From positions 1,116,001 to 1,180,000 of the forward strand of contig JAQGEQ010000363.1 in NCBI GenBank assembly GCA_034620365.1: 64,000 nt of DNA. The letters run 5' to 3'. The position numbers and the translations under genes are program-made. Positions 41,776 through 52,484 of the stretch are shown piece after piece; the first letter of the stretch is position 1, and every line of letters starts with the position of its first letter. Origin of the DNA: Pegea sp. RAD2-039 (taxonomy: Eukaryota; Chordata; Thaliacea; Salpida; Salpidae). The notes under the pieces are model-generated. The model was not told where the DNA came from. It made no database searches and saw only the letters and a program-made list of their open reading frames with translations.

Positions 41776-41964
41776 CTACAAAAAACTGAGAGACGAAATC
41801 AGTGGAGCAAATACTCTCAAAGCTCTCTTAGTAAAAGCCTTTTTCGTCAACTCGAACAATGGCAGCTTCTGATGCTGTAAAATTTGGCCACCTACTGGCA
41901 ACATACCTTCAAGCTGTGGTGAAACTAATTTCAAGTCATTCATAAAGTTTCCAGTTTGAATCAC
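41776..41964 (-). CDS. Isolated 62-residue ORF, possible 3' exon
   Basis: An open frame that reads more like real protein than its neighbours, with a balanced stretch LVSPQLEGMLPVGGQILQ followed by a Lys/Arg-rich portion and a hydrophobic end. An AATAAA lies within a few bases after its stop on the same strand. I do not recognise a family and cannot find an upstream exon with matching phase. It may be the last exon of an undetected gene, the remnant of a retrocopy, or chance. Confidence 0.25.
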   Translation of the reverse strand: MIQTGNFMNDLKLVSPQLEGMLPVGGQILQHQKLPLFELTKKAFTKRALRVFAPLISSLSFL

Positions 41965-43484
41965 TTCCTTTTTATTTAGTTTAACAGCATATCATAAAAC
42001 TCCTACTTCTTTGCTATTTAAAATTTCTATATTTTAACAAATCATAAAAAAGTTTTTAAATATAAACGATTTGAAAATTTAACAATTCTAGTTTTAAATT
42101 CTATCAACTCTTTTTCTCTTATTTTTTCAAATGTTGCAAGCTTTTAAAAAACTAAACCAATTTCCTGAAATAATGTTGTTGAATGTTTTAAAATAAGTTT
42201 TTTTAATTTGATTACAAACAGATTTTCTGGATGTAAAAGTCAAGAACGGTTTCTTGAAATTTATTTGCAATACCATGAGGTTTGTTGTTTCAAACTGAAT
42301 TACTTTTCTTTAAATCACTAAGTTTATAAAAGCTAAGAAAAATTATTGTACGATTGTACATATTGAATTTTTATTCAAAGTCAGTGCTTAAGGCTTAAAA
42401 GCTAAGTTTAGACTTAAAATTTATCTTAATGGTTTTAATGTAAGTTATACAACTAAATGAATTTACTGCTATAATAATGAGAAATTGAATAAAAAAGCTT
42501 TACATTTTTACGCATTTTACAAATGCGCATAGTTTGTGAAACAGAAATACTTCATAATCGTAAACTTTACACTGAAAGAATTTGAGGTACCTTCAGCTGA
42601 ATGGTTTTAGAAGGTTAAATTACAATTACTTAGTAAACGATTGTTTAGTTACGTAAGCGTTAATTAAGATACTAACTTGTAGCTTAGTTGGTTCTCATTT
42701 ATTGTGAAAAGTTTAAACTCCTAGTTTACAAACTGAAACTAGATGTAAAAAATATTGGTAAAATACTTTTTAATATGATGTTGTTAACTGACAATAAATT
42801 TAATTTAAGATGTTGAACAAAGTTTTACAGTTTACATCTACAAATTTTGATTGTATAAATATCTGGAGTAGATACTCGTATTTTTAAAGCAGTAGATAAA
42901 AGAGAGACATTTTTTGACAAAACATATTTGCGGCTAGTCAATAATAACATTGGTTACAAAATTAGTTTGTTAGTATTTTTGAGGTTTTTTGCTTTTACTT
43001 GCTTTTACTTGCACTAAAGCAGAGGTGTTAAGTTTTGTTAGAACATTTTTAAGCATAATACGTCGAAAGTCAAATTAAAAAATCAAATATTTTTGATTTA
43101 AAATATTAAGAAGTGAAAGCTTTCTACTTTACTAATTGAGAAACAAGTCGAAAAAATGATTACACAGCAGTTTAGAAGACTTGTTACATGATAGAAAATT
43201 AAAATCAAAACACGTCTTAAGCACAAACAAATATCTTGCAAATTAACAGAATTGTATCTTTTGAACTTTTTTTCTAATTAAGCTGTAGTCATTTTCATCC
43301 AAAAACTTGAACACTTTAAAGATATATTGAAATTCTCAGAATTCGTCCTCACAGCTCTAAAAATATCCAGGATTTTAATAATTAAATATGTAAAGCGATT
43401 AAAACATTGATCGAAAGTATGTTTACCATTTTTAAGATAACCAGCATAAAAATTCTGTATAATTAAGACATTAAAAAATAGGAA
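41965..43484. other. Intergenic downstream of CTR
   Basis: AT-rich DNA with no recognisable gene on either strand. Confidence 0.5.
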
Positions 43485-44421
43485 TTATAAACAAACTTTT
43501 CCAACATTCTTTAGTTTTTGCAAATTGTGATTCTGTGAATCGTGTTTATTAAAACTTCGAAGTAAGACACCGACAGCAAAATAACCAAATCCTTTGCCAA
43601 CACAAATGCAAATAGCAAACCAAATGTTGTAGCTCATCAATATGAGCATAAGAAAAATTGAAATTGATGTCTACAAAAATGTTAGATAAAAATACTAATT
43701 TATAAAAGACTTTAGTTTACAAATGAATTTTATAAAGATTTTATTTATTTACCTATTCTAGTAATTTCAATAACAATTTGCTTTATCTAAAATAAACTTA
43801 CTTGAATCGAAAATATGATTGAATGAACAATATGCACAGCCCAAAAATTCTCCTCATTTAATTTTTCACTGTTTACAGAAATGTCTTCTTTCTAAAATAA
43901 GTTTCATTAAATGAGTCAAAAAATCAATTTTCTGGTAATTCTGTTCTAGAATGTTTCTATTACTTGCTAATTGAGGTAATCAGTAATTATAAATGAAATT
44001 TTAAATCTAAGTTGATTAAAGGTTTTGAATAGTGCAAAATTTATTGTTTGTCTATGTCTGTATGAAAATTATTGTTTTACATTAGATGAACAAGACAAGA
44101 TTTTGCTGAAAATTTGTTGAGACTTTTTTAGAAATTCATTAAAAGATGAAAACAAAAAAATCACAAGACAACTCCAAAAAAGATCTGTAAAAAAATAAAA
44201 TTTGAAAAAATATAATTTAAATCTATTTCAAATTATAATTAAATTTAATACAGAGTTGTTTTGTAGGAAACGTCTAATGCTATAGTGATAAAACAGATAT
44301 ATACTCTGATAAAAGAGGTGGTTAAACATAAGATGATCTGACCTGTGTAGCTTGTTATTTTCCACGGCTTGAATAAAACTATAAATGGAATTTCGTCGTT
44401 GAAATAGTTATGGTGATTCAT
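43485..44421 (-). CDS. CTR/SLC31-type copper transporter
   Basis: High-affinity copper uptake protein of the CTR family, which works as a trimer in the plasma or an intracellular membrane. Exons 44421-44272, 43891-43802 and 43670-43485 give 141 residues with phase 0 at both junctions. Three membrane segments are visible. TM1 is ILCLTTSFIRVYICFITIAL. TM2 carries the copper-selecting MxxxM motif (MLILM in IFLMLILMSYNIW), and TM3 carries the GxxxG trimer-packing motif (GKGFG). HIVHSIIFSIQ before TM2 matches the family's HxVxxxISY stretch. The N-terminus (MNHHNYFNDE) is very short and has His but lacks the Met-rich clusters of human CTR1. The CCH tail motif is also absent. The small size and short N-terminus recall CTR2 or small fungal CTRs. 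Exon 1's donor (GAC/GTTTCC) was chosen because it completes TM1. Confidence 0.85.
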
Positions 44422-47314
44422 TTCACTAAATACTATAATAACAATTACGAAAAGTCAAACTGTTAAAGCAATGTTTATTTGAAAATCTAATTTGAATGTT
44501 TATAACTTTAAAAGATTATTCTTTAAAAGTTTCTTAATTTTAACCCATACTGATATCATTATCCTGTAGTATTTGTATTTTTTTAAATTGGTGAGTGCAG
44601 ATATTTGATAAAGTTGAGTTTCAGGAAATTAAAATTTTTAAATATGGTTCAAAACATTTTGTATCTAACTTCAAATAAAAAATCTTATCTTAATTTTAGG
44701 CGAAGAGAACCTCTAGCTTTTAGATATTCTATCATTCTGATGATCATTAAAGAAAGTAGACAAGAACTTTAATAAACTAAAAACAGCTCAAAACATTTGT
44801 TATCTTATATGTTTGGAGAAACAAAGGTAGAGTCATCAGAAATAGCTCTTAAGATTGTTATTGGTGTCATTGTTTATGACTTAATTGTTTTCACCAACAC
44901 CGGATAATTTAAGCTATGTTGATATTTCATTTAATTAAGTAATAAACAACTTTTCTTTCTATAAATTATCTTAAGACTTGAATAATATCACGAAAAAGTT
45001 TGAAAAAGATTCTATCTTAGTCTTTACTCAAGGCATGTGGTAACCATGCCTTGTTATTGACTTTTATGGAATAGACCTACTAAACCAATTTAAACTCTTT
45101 TTTGGAGGAGACTTTATAACTTCTCGAGCGTCCTTTCTCCTAATGTTTTCTTGGCTGTCATGTTTACAAGTGATACATAAACTCTCAATTTAACTCTTGT
45201 AATAGTATGAGTAGAAAAAAAATGTTAAGTGAAGTCAAACAAGTACGAATAAAGTCGGCTATTAAAAAGTAAATATTTGCAATTTTATGCAAATTGCTAA
45301 ATAAAATATCTAAAAATAAAAATTAAGAAGTTAAATGTGATTCTGACATATAAGTTTACTCGCTTCTGATCTGAACTTAAGATTTTTAATTCGAAAACTA
45401 AAATGATATTTACTTGACTGTAAAAAAGCTCTTGATAATCAATTAGAACTTTTAGTTTATTATAATAAGAATCTGCTTTCTTAGAAGTTATTAAAACACC
45501 AGTTGAAGTTTCAAGTTAACTTAAATTGATTATAAGCAATCTCATCAAGATCAGTAAACTCAAGAACTAGTTGTTGCATCATCAGTAGTATGGCTGTCGT
45601 AGACTTATTCGAAATAAAAACGCTGATAAATGCTTTTCTTTGTAAATAAAAATCCAATTCGTATTCGAAAATATGATTTAAAACACTTCTTACTTAATTT
45701 CAAAAACCAAATCTTTGAAGGTAAGAGCTAATCAATAGCAAGGAAGTGTTACTAAGCTGTGGGAGAGAAAAGGGAAATGACAAACCTTGAGATAAAAGAG
45801 AAAGTTTTGATAAGGTACAGCTGAATTGATCAAAGTTCAAGGCTCCTAATTCGCTTTTAATAATAGTTTCAAAATGTATCTTTTTATCACTTCATTAAAG
45901 TTAATTTTTTTTGTAAAATAAGATTTAAAAAGGTGAAAAACACGCTAAAATTATTTGATTTAAGCTTTTATCTGATAAAAAATATCAACTAACAATGATT
46001 TGACTCGAAATTATTTTTGGTTATTATTTTTAATAAGTAATACTCTATAACTATTCCTTGATTAGTTTTCAACATTTTTTTGTGCTTTTGTATGATAAGT
46101 TATGTAGGCGTTGTAGAAAATTGAGATAACCTTAGATGTAATTTTGCAGTTCAATAAAACATTTATTGTTAGAAAAACTGTTCTAATGAGTAACTTAATT
46201 GCGTATAGAAAATTTAATGAAAATCTATTTAAAATATTTGAATAACAATCTCTGAAACAACTGCCTAAAAAAATCGGTAACTTTTGAATCCATATATAAA
46301 AAAAACATTTTTATGTTGTAAAGTATTGTTTATTATACTCAATTTACAGTAACTAGTAGATATCTAAGAAATTTCCTTAACAAATTTTACATAATATTTC
46401 CAGTTTCTTAATTTTTTTACTTATTTTGTATATTTGATTTATAACTAGCATTCACTTTTACTTCTGCAATCTTTCTATTTTCTACAATATTTATGTTAAA
46501 TTTTGGTACATAAAACCTTTTCAATATTTTTCTGCAGCCATACTGTATTATGCTTGTTGTAAGAGCTGTATAATCTGTTATCTGAAGCCATGTATTGAAT
46601 AAAATAGATAAATAAATAGATAAATATAAAACTGCGATTACTGTAATTCATATTTATTTTAAAACAAACACATTTAGTTTACAATTAATGAAACAACAAC
46701 AAAATAATTATGCTGAAATAATTTGTTTAAATACTAAGTAGTTCTTTGAAAAACAAATTTAAAAGAAAAGAAGTTAAAAAAGAAATGAAATATTTACACT
46801 TAAGATAGGTTTTTTTGAGAAGTTTTCTTTTATGTTCAGTAAACGCCTTCAAGGCATTAAAATAACGTTCTTCAGCCATCGGTTAAACTACGCGCCAAAT
46901 TTCTTTAGCCAATTGCAAATTGAGGAATAAAACGCATTTGAAGAGATCTTATGAAAAAAATCATGTTATTAGGTGACTAATTATTATAATTTTCTACTTT
47001 TATAGCAATATAGTGAATTTCCCCAAACTTCAAATGAGGATAAATTCAAAGAACTTTGGGCTTTCAACTAGAAGATATCATTAATCTCAGAAGGAGCAAA
47101 AATTATAATAATAATTAGCCTATACAATATATATTAGCATCAGTTTACAGTCTGCTCGTCACAATAGAATGCTAATTTTCATCCACCCAATGAGAAAGAC
47201 AAACTGCGTCGGAAAAACACCTTTTTGGCTGGAGACTTAAGGCAGGTGGTGGCTGTTAAATGAGATTAATATATCCTTTTTACCGACAGAAACTACTCCT
47301 GACACCTTTCTAAA
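44422..47314. other. Gene-poor stretch with a small hairpin
   Basis: AT-rich, with no gene recognised. A perfect 9-bp inverted repeat (CAAGGCATG / CATGCCTTG) with a 7-base loop lies at 45029-45053. It is isolated and too short to identify as a microRNA precursor or other RNA. Confidence 0.5.
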
Positions 47315-47605
47315 GCAGAAAGCCAGGGCAGAAACTATAGATATCCAGTTGTTGCCCATGCAGCAGGGTTCCACTCTTAACGCCAACAAATTATACAGTG
47401 GAACAGAAAGACTGATGCGGCTACGCCCCGCTGGCATCGCAGGAGTTGCCAGAACGATACTGAGTACAGTGACAAACTGCCTACAGAGCTCTAATCCAGC
47501 TTTAAATTCAGAGTTTTGCATCTTCTAGAAGTATTGTAATTAACCAGACTAACAGCGCCCTTCTACCTGGGTTTAATGAACTTTTCCTTGTCATAAGGAG
47601 TAATG
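47315..47605 (-). mobile_element. LINE 3'-end fragment, copy 3
   Basis: On the minus strand this is the best-preserved copy of the LINE 3' tail. It shares GACAAGGAAAAGTTCAT, a GCAAAACTC stretch, CACTGTACTCAGTATCG, GGGGCGTAGCCGCATCAGT and CCCTGCTGCATGGGCAAC-like blocks with the copies at 7.57-7.9 kb and 13.7 kb. Homology to the full LINE begins just before the end of its RT frame, so this is a 5'-truncated insertion rather than an independent SINE. Its GC content stands out against the surrounding DNA. Confidence 0.75.
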
Positions 47606-49954
47606 ATGTTGAAAAAGTTCAAGTTAGAGTATCACAAGCCAAATGAATAAAATTGAAACATTGATATCAAAATCTATTTTATGGTCATTTTTTGCAATTA
47701 ACCTAGAAAGATGTATACAACTTAAACTTGTATAAAACAATAACAAATGAATTTAAATTTTGTTAACGCAAATATGTTTTAATTTTTTTTCACAAATATA
47801 TGTTTTAATGATATAGAAGTTACAAAACTATAATTACTATTCAGAAAAATTGTAATTTTAGTAATTGTACTTTGAAATATATTTTGTGCCTACAGTGATC
47901 ACGAGTCTGTTGGATAACTATCATTAAGATTACTGGAAGTAGAAAGTAATCTTAAGTATCGTTAACCACCAAATACAAAGTCTTCGCGCAAGTGTGACAT
48001 TTTAAAGTACCATCAAATTTTGTTAAAATAAAGATTTAAATTTATCGAGGTACTAGCTTCACCCAAGTTACTTATCAGTAAGCTGTTATCCTTCTTATAC
48101 AATTCAAATCAGATCTGCTAGTTCTCACAAAATAATTTTAGTTAGCTGCTAGAATATAAGATAAAAGTTAGGTGCACGTATTAAGTATAGTATTACAAAA
48201 TTCCATAAGCATATTTGTGCATAGATAAATATAACTTGAGATAAAAGATGGCTGTAGACCATTATTAATGAATCATATCTTTATACCAATACCTGATTTA
48301 ACTTTTAAGATAGTTTTTAATTTGTTCAATCCTTCTCGCAGTACGACAACAGTTGTACTTAATTTACCTTATTTATAAAGCTGCTTAAACACCTTAAATA
48401 GTAAAAAAATTCTTATAATAAAAACCAGTTTACAAAGATTTGCTTTATAAAAAAGCCTCGCGTTTGGCAATCAAAAATGCTTAGGAGTCACCTGATTTTA
48501 GCAACATATAACAAATTATTTTGGTAATAAAGCTTACTTTGATGGCACTGTATATGTTCCTTTGATAGTTTAAACTCTGTTAAGCTTTAATTAATTCTAT
48601 AATTTCATTTAACTAAACATCATAAAATAAAAACCCAAATTTGACTTGTACTAGGTGCTTTTTTCATTTTAGTTTAAAACCAAAAAAATTTGCTAACGTC
48701 TGTTGTCATTCAAACATGTGGATTTGTCTAATTCATATTATTAAGCGATTTTAAATCTATTTCCATATTTAACAAACAATTTATAATTATGATATTTTAA
48801 TTCTAAAGGTTTAAATTTAGATATAGTAAACTCAAATAAGTAAAGAATAAAGTCTTATAAATCATGAATTTACATAAAATGTTCTCTTTGTTTATAATAT
48901 TTGTGGTCCAAATACTGGTGTAAATTTGTCAGTAAAATAACCTTACCTAATTACATAATCATTTGAATTATTTTTCCATGTGTTTGACTTTGTCATTTAA
49001 TTTTATTTGATAAGTGTTCAATAAATAAATTGTTTTATTTTTCAGCATTCTAAATCTATTTGTATCAATTTTTTATGCTTTTTGGGGAGCTTAGTGAAAA
49101 ACAAGTTTAAATTTTTATTACTTTTATAATATATTAGTTTTAATAATCTTATAAACTTATGTGTATTCTTTATTCTAAGTAGAAGAATTTTATTTTATTC
49201 ACAATCATATTTTTGAAAATTTATTATCAATTATATGTTATGAAATATCATTATAAATAGGATAAAAATTTATTTATGAATGCTTACAATTAGCAAATAA
49301 ATCACTAGTTGAAACTTTGATTGATAAGAATCTAGCTTACTTTTAAACTATAACTGTTGTGTAAATAATTTATACTTATAATGCAGCATTTAAATAGTTC
49401 TATTATGATTATACTTTTTGTTATTATTTTAATTCCAAAGTTAAACTATTTTATAGGTATAAATGATTTTGTTTAAAGTTTTGTAAAGTTTTTAACCTTT
49501 ACTTAATTAATTTTAATATGATTTGAGAAATAATTGTGAAAGTTTCTTTTTTAACAAGAATATTTTATTAAAAATCATTGATAAAAAACATTGATTGAAG
49601 CTTGAAAATTCGTTTATTTTCAGTTAATTTGGATAATGAAAAATAAAGAATTTGTTTAAAAAGCTAAACTTTCAACAATTCAGTTGTTTTTAGAATACTT
49701 TTTTTACTCAAATTGATCTTTTCTTTTAACTTAAGTTTATTTATTTAATATATAATGGTTTCAAAGCAATCTAGGGTGTGAATGATAATAATAGTTTATG
49801 TTCTTAGATGTTTGTGATATTATAGAATTTATATCTAATTACCTTTATGAGATCACTTATATATTTCTTACTACAAAAAATCAGTTTGTTATTGAAATAA
49901 ATTTGATATAAGAATATTTAGTAATTAAACACTTCATTTTACTTTTGTAAATAT
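47606..49954. other. Intergenic AT-rich stretch
   Basis: No recognisable gene, RNA or repeat. Extremely AT-rich toward 49-50 kb. Confidence 0.55.
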
Positions 49955-50590
49955 CTAGACAGAGTTATAACTTTCAAAATCTTTTAGTTGTAGAATTCCT
50001 GGAGTAGCAACCTTATCCCAAATGTTTTTCTGATTTTTTGAAATTGTTGAAATGTTTATTGGTTGTGATTTGTTTCTAACAAATTCTTCACTTTGTAAAT
50101 TACTTCTTTTATATGATATAGCTTCATTTTCAGGAACAATTTCTTCATATACATGTTCAATTGATAACTTTTTTAGTTGTATCTCTTCTAGCAAAAAAAT
50201 TTCTTCATAATCTGAAGTTGTTATTTTATTTGGCTTAGTTAAAAGAACTGAGTTTTTATGGGGAATAGAAGGAAGTCTTCTTTTTTGTCTTCTATGTTGA
50301 TCCAAAACTTCTTTAGAGAGACAATTAGAATTTGATTTATAATCGTCTTGGAATACTATTGACTGATTCAAGTCAACATAAATATGTTGTTCAAAAGGTA
50401 TGGGTATCTCATATCCTTCCTCATCTAGTCCAGGACCTATCTTTGATAACTCAGGACTACTAATACTCATTTTACGGTTCATTCTGAAACCAACTTTTGA
50501 AGCTTTCCATTCTCTACCAGATTTAGTTAGAATTTTATCAGCATTACATTCAATAGGTTGTGGTGTTATATAATCATTTTCTTTTATCAT
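49955..50590 (-). CDS. Unassigned 211-residue protein rich in SH2-ligand motifs
   Basis: An uninterrupted 211-codon frame, long for this AT-rich background and therefore very likely coding. I do not recognise the family. The sequence is hydrophilic, without membrane segments or a signal peptide, and carries repeated tyrosine motifs in acidic settings: YEIPIP, IYVDL, DYEEIF, VYEEIV and a C-terminal SYNSV. YEEI is the classical optimal ligand of Src-family SH2 domains, and YVDL/YEIP also fit SH2 ligands. A basic KRRLPSIP segment could bind SH3-type domains. A scaffold or adaptor for tyrosine-kinase signalling is a reasonable inference. An acceptor TTTTGCAG ends at 50608, 17 bases before the ATG. 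The frame stays open back to it, so an upstream coding exon, for instance that of a receptor, cannot be excluded. Confidence 0.75.
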   Translation of the reverse strand: MIKENDYITPQPIECNADKILTKSGREWKASKVGFRMNRKMSISSPELSKIGPGLDEEGYEIPIPFEQHIYVDLNQSIVFQDDYKSNSNCLSKEVLDQHRRQKRRLPSIPHKNSVLLTKPNKITTSDYEEIFLLEEIQLKKLSIEHVYEEIVPENEAISYKRSNLQSEEFVRNKSQPINISTISKNQKNIWDKVATPGILQLKDFESYNSV

Positions 50591-52484
50591 GATTATCTTT
50601 TGGTTATCTGCAAAATAAATATTTTCTTAAAAATTTTAATTCATTGTTAATCTTAAATCATATCAAAATATTTTTTAGTATTTATACTCGAAATATTTTA
50701 TTGCTTTTCAAACTAAATGATAAAATGAAATCTTTATATATCCTTTCATAAACTTATTTAATTATATATTTTTAAATCTAGACTGTGTATTAGTTTTTAT
50801 AATTCATGATTTATGACTAGTTTTGATTGGATTTCTCATCTATAAGGCTTATTTGAGAAAGTTTTTTGTTATGTTGATTTTTAGCTTGATCTTTACAACT
50901 TTTTCATTGATGCATCTAAAATTCTTATTTGTCAAAACTTGGTGATACTATAAAAGTATTTTGCTGCAAACTAATCTTTACTCAACAGCATTTGTGTGCT
51001 CCGAACTTAAAATTAAAGCACATTTTATTAAATAGTTCAAAGATAAGATAATTAACAAAAAAATAAACAAGCAATCAAAAATAAATAGATAAAATATTTA
51101 AAAACTACAACTACTAGCAATTTTTGTTTAAGAAATAGTGTTTTGTAATTTACTACTTTAGTGTCAATACTAGAAATTAACTCGTTGTTTTGTATAACAC
51201 GTGGTTAAAAGCTAGTAAAAAATATGACTTCTATTGTAAAGTTTTTGTTCTTCAAAAATAAACTTCAAAAACTGTAATTATTTTGTATAAAATGAATAAA
51301 AGTTTAACGATTACACTATTTGAGCAATTAATTTTAAGATTGCGGTTAATATTTCTTGTAAATGTTTTACTAGCACTTAGACAATCAAACTTTTACTAAT
51401 TTTTAACTACAGTTGAATAACATCAGTTTTTTTACTATTTTCATTTAGGTTTGTTTTAATTTTTCAAGTAGCTAATCTTGATTTCTTTAAATCTGAGAAA
51501 ACTTCTGAAATTAAGAACAAGAATACTATCAAGACATTCTGGTAAATAAATTTCACTCCATTTTATATCATCTCTTTTATCTATAAGTAACTGTGTTTTT
51601 TTATAGATTTATTTCATCTCAACTCTTTAAAGATGAAAAGAAGATTAGCCCATACTAGCATCTCTAGCCAGGTAAACTTTTGAAAGTCTTTTTATATTGA
51701 GCTACTCAACTTTAACTAAATCCTTACCCGCTAGCAAGTTGACAACTGCAAGTTTGTTTATTAGGATAGTTTCTCATTAGTAATCACATGTGTTTAGTTA
51801 CGCTGTCACTGAATCCTACAAAATTTTTGATGATGCAATTTTTAGAAGGCTGACTTCAACTTATTTTTAGTTTTTTTAATCGTGTAATTTAATTATTTAC
51901 GATCTGATATCTTCAGAAAAAAAATATAACTTTATTTTAAATCAAAAGACTTAATTGTATATCGCAAAATAATTTGATTTAATCTTAAAACTGTTTAAGT
52001 TTTTTTCAATCTATAAATCCCTGCTAGAGTTGATCTACGCATAATTAAAGACAACAAATAAATCTTATAAGCTTGATGAGTTTATTCTTTCAAAAGTGGT
52101 GTATTTGGAAAACCTTTTCATCTGTTAGCCTGTCTTCTAACTTCTTTTTTCTTTAATATTTTAAAACGAGAGAGCAACTAACCAACCGACCAACTGACGG
52201 TTGATTATCAACATAACAAAGTTTGAATGAGATTAGAAGTTGGATTTGTTGAAAGTACTTCCCAGTACTACTTACCATTTGTAAATTTGTGTAATCAATT
52301 GTAAGATTTATATTTTTAATGCTTGCGTGAGTTTAGAGAAAGCTTTTTTCGCTCTTCGGAAGTGTTTTATGTCGCAATTTATTTAAGTGAGTCTTCTAAC
52401 AACTTTAGATTTTCTTCAGTTAGTTTTTCTCAACTTTAATTTTTCGATTTTTTTGGATATTTTTTTTAGAGAAGATTGAAAGAA
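50591..52484. other. Divergent intergenic region
   Basis: Lies between the divergent 211-residue gene and the ZNF106-like gene. No gene is recognised. An acceptor-like tract ending in AG at 52468-52469 precedes the ZNF106-like ATG by 15 bases. Any upstream exon of the 211-residue gene would be here, but I could not find one. Confidence 0.5.
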
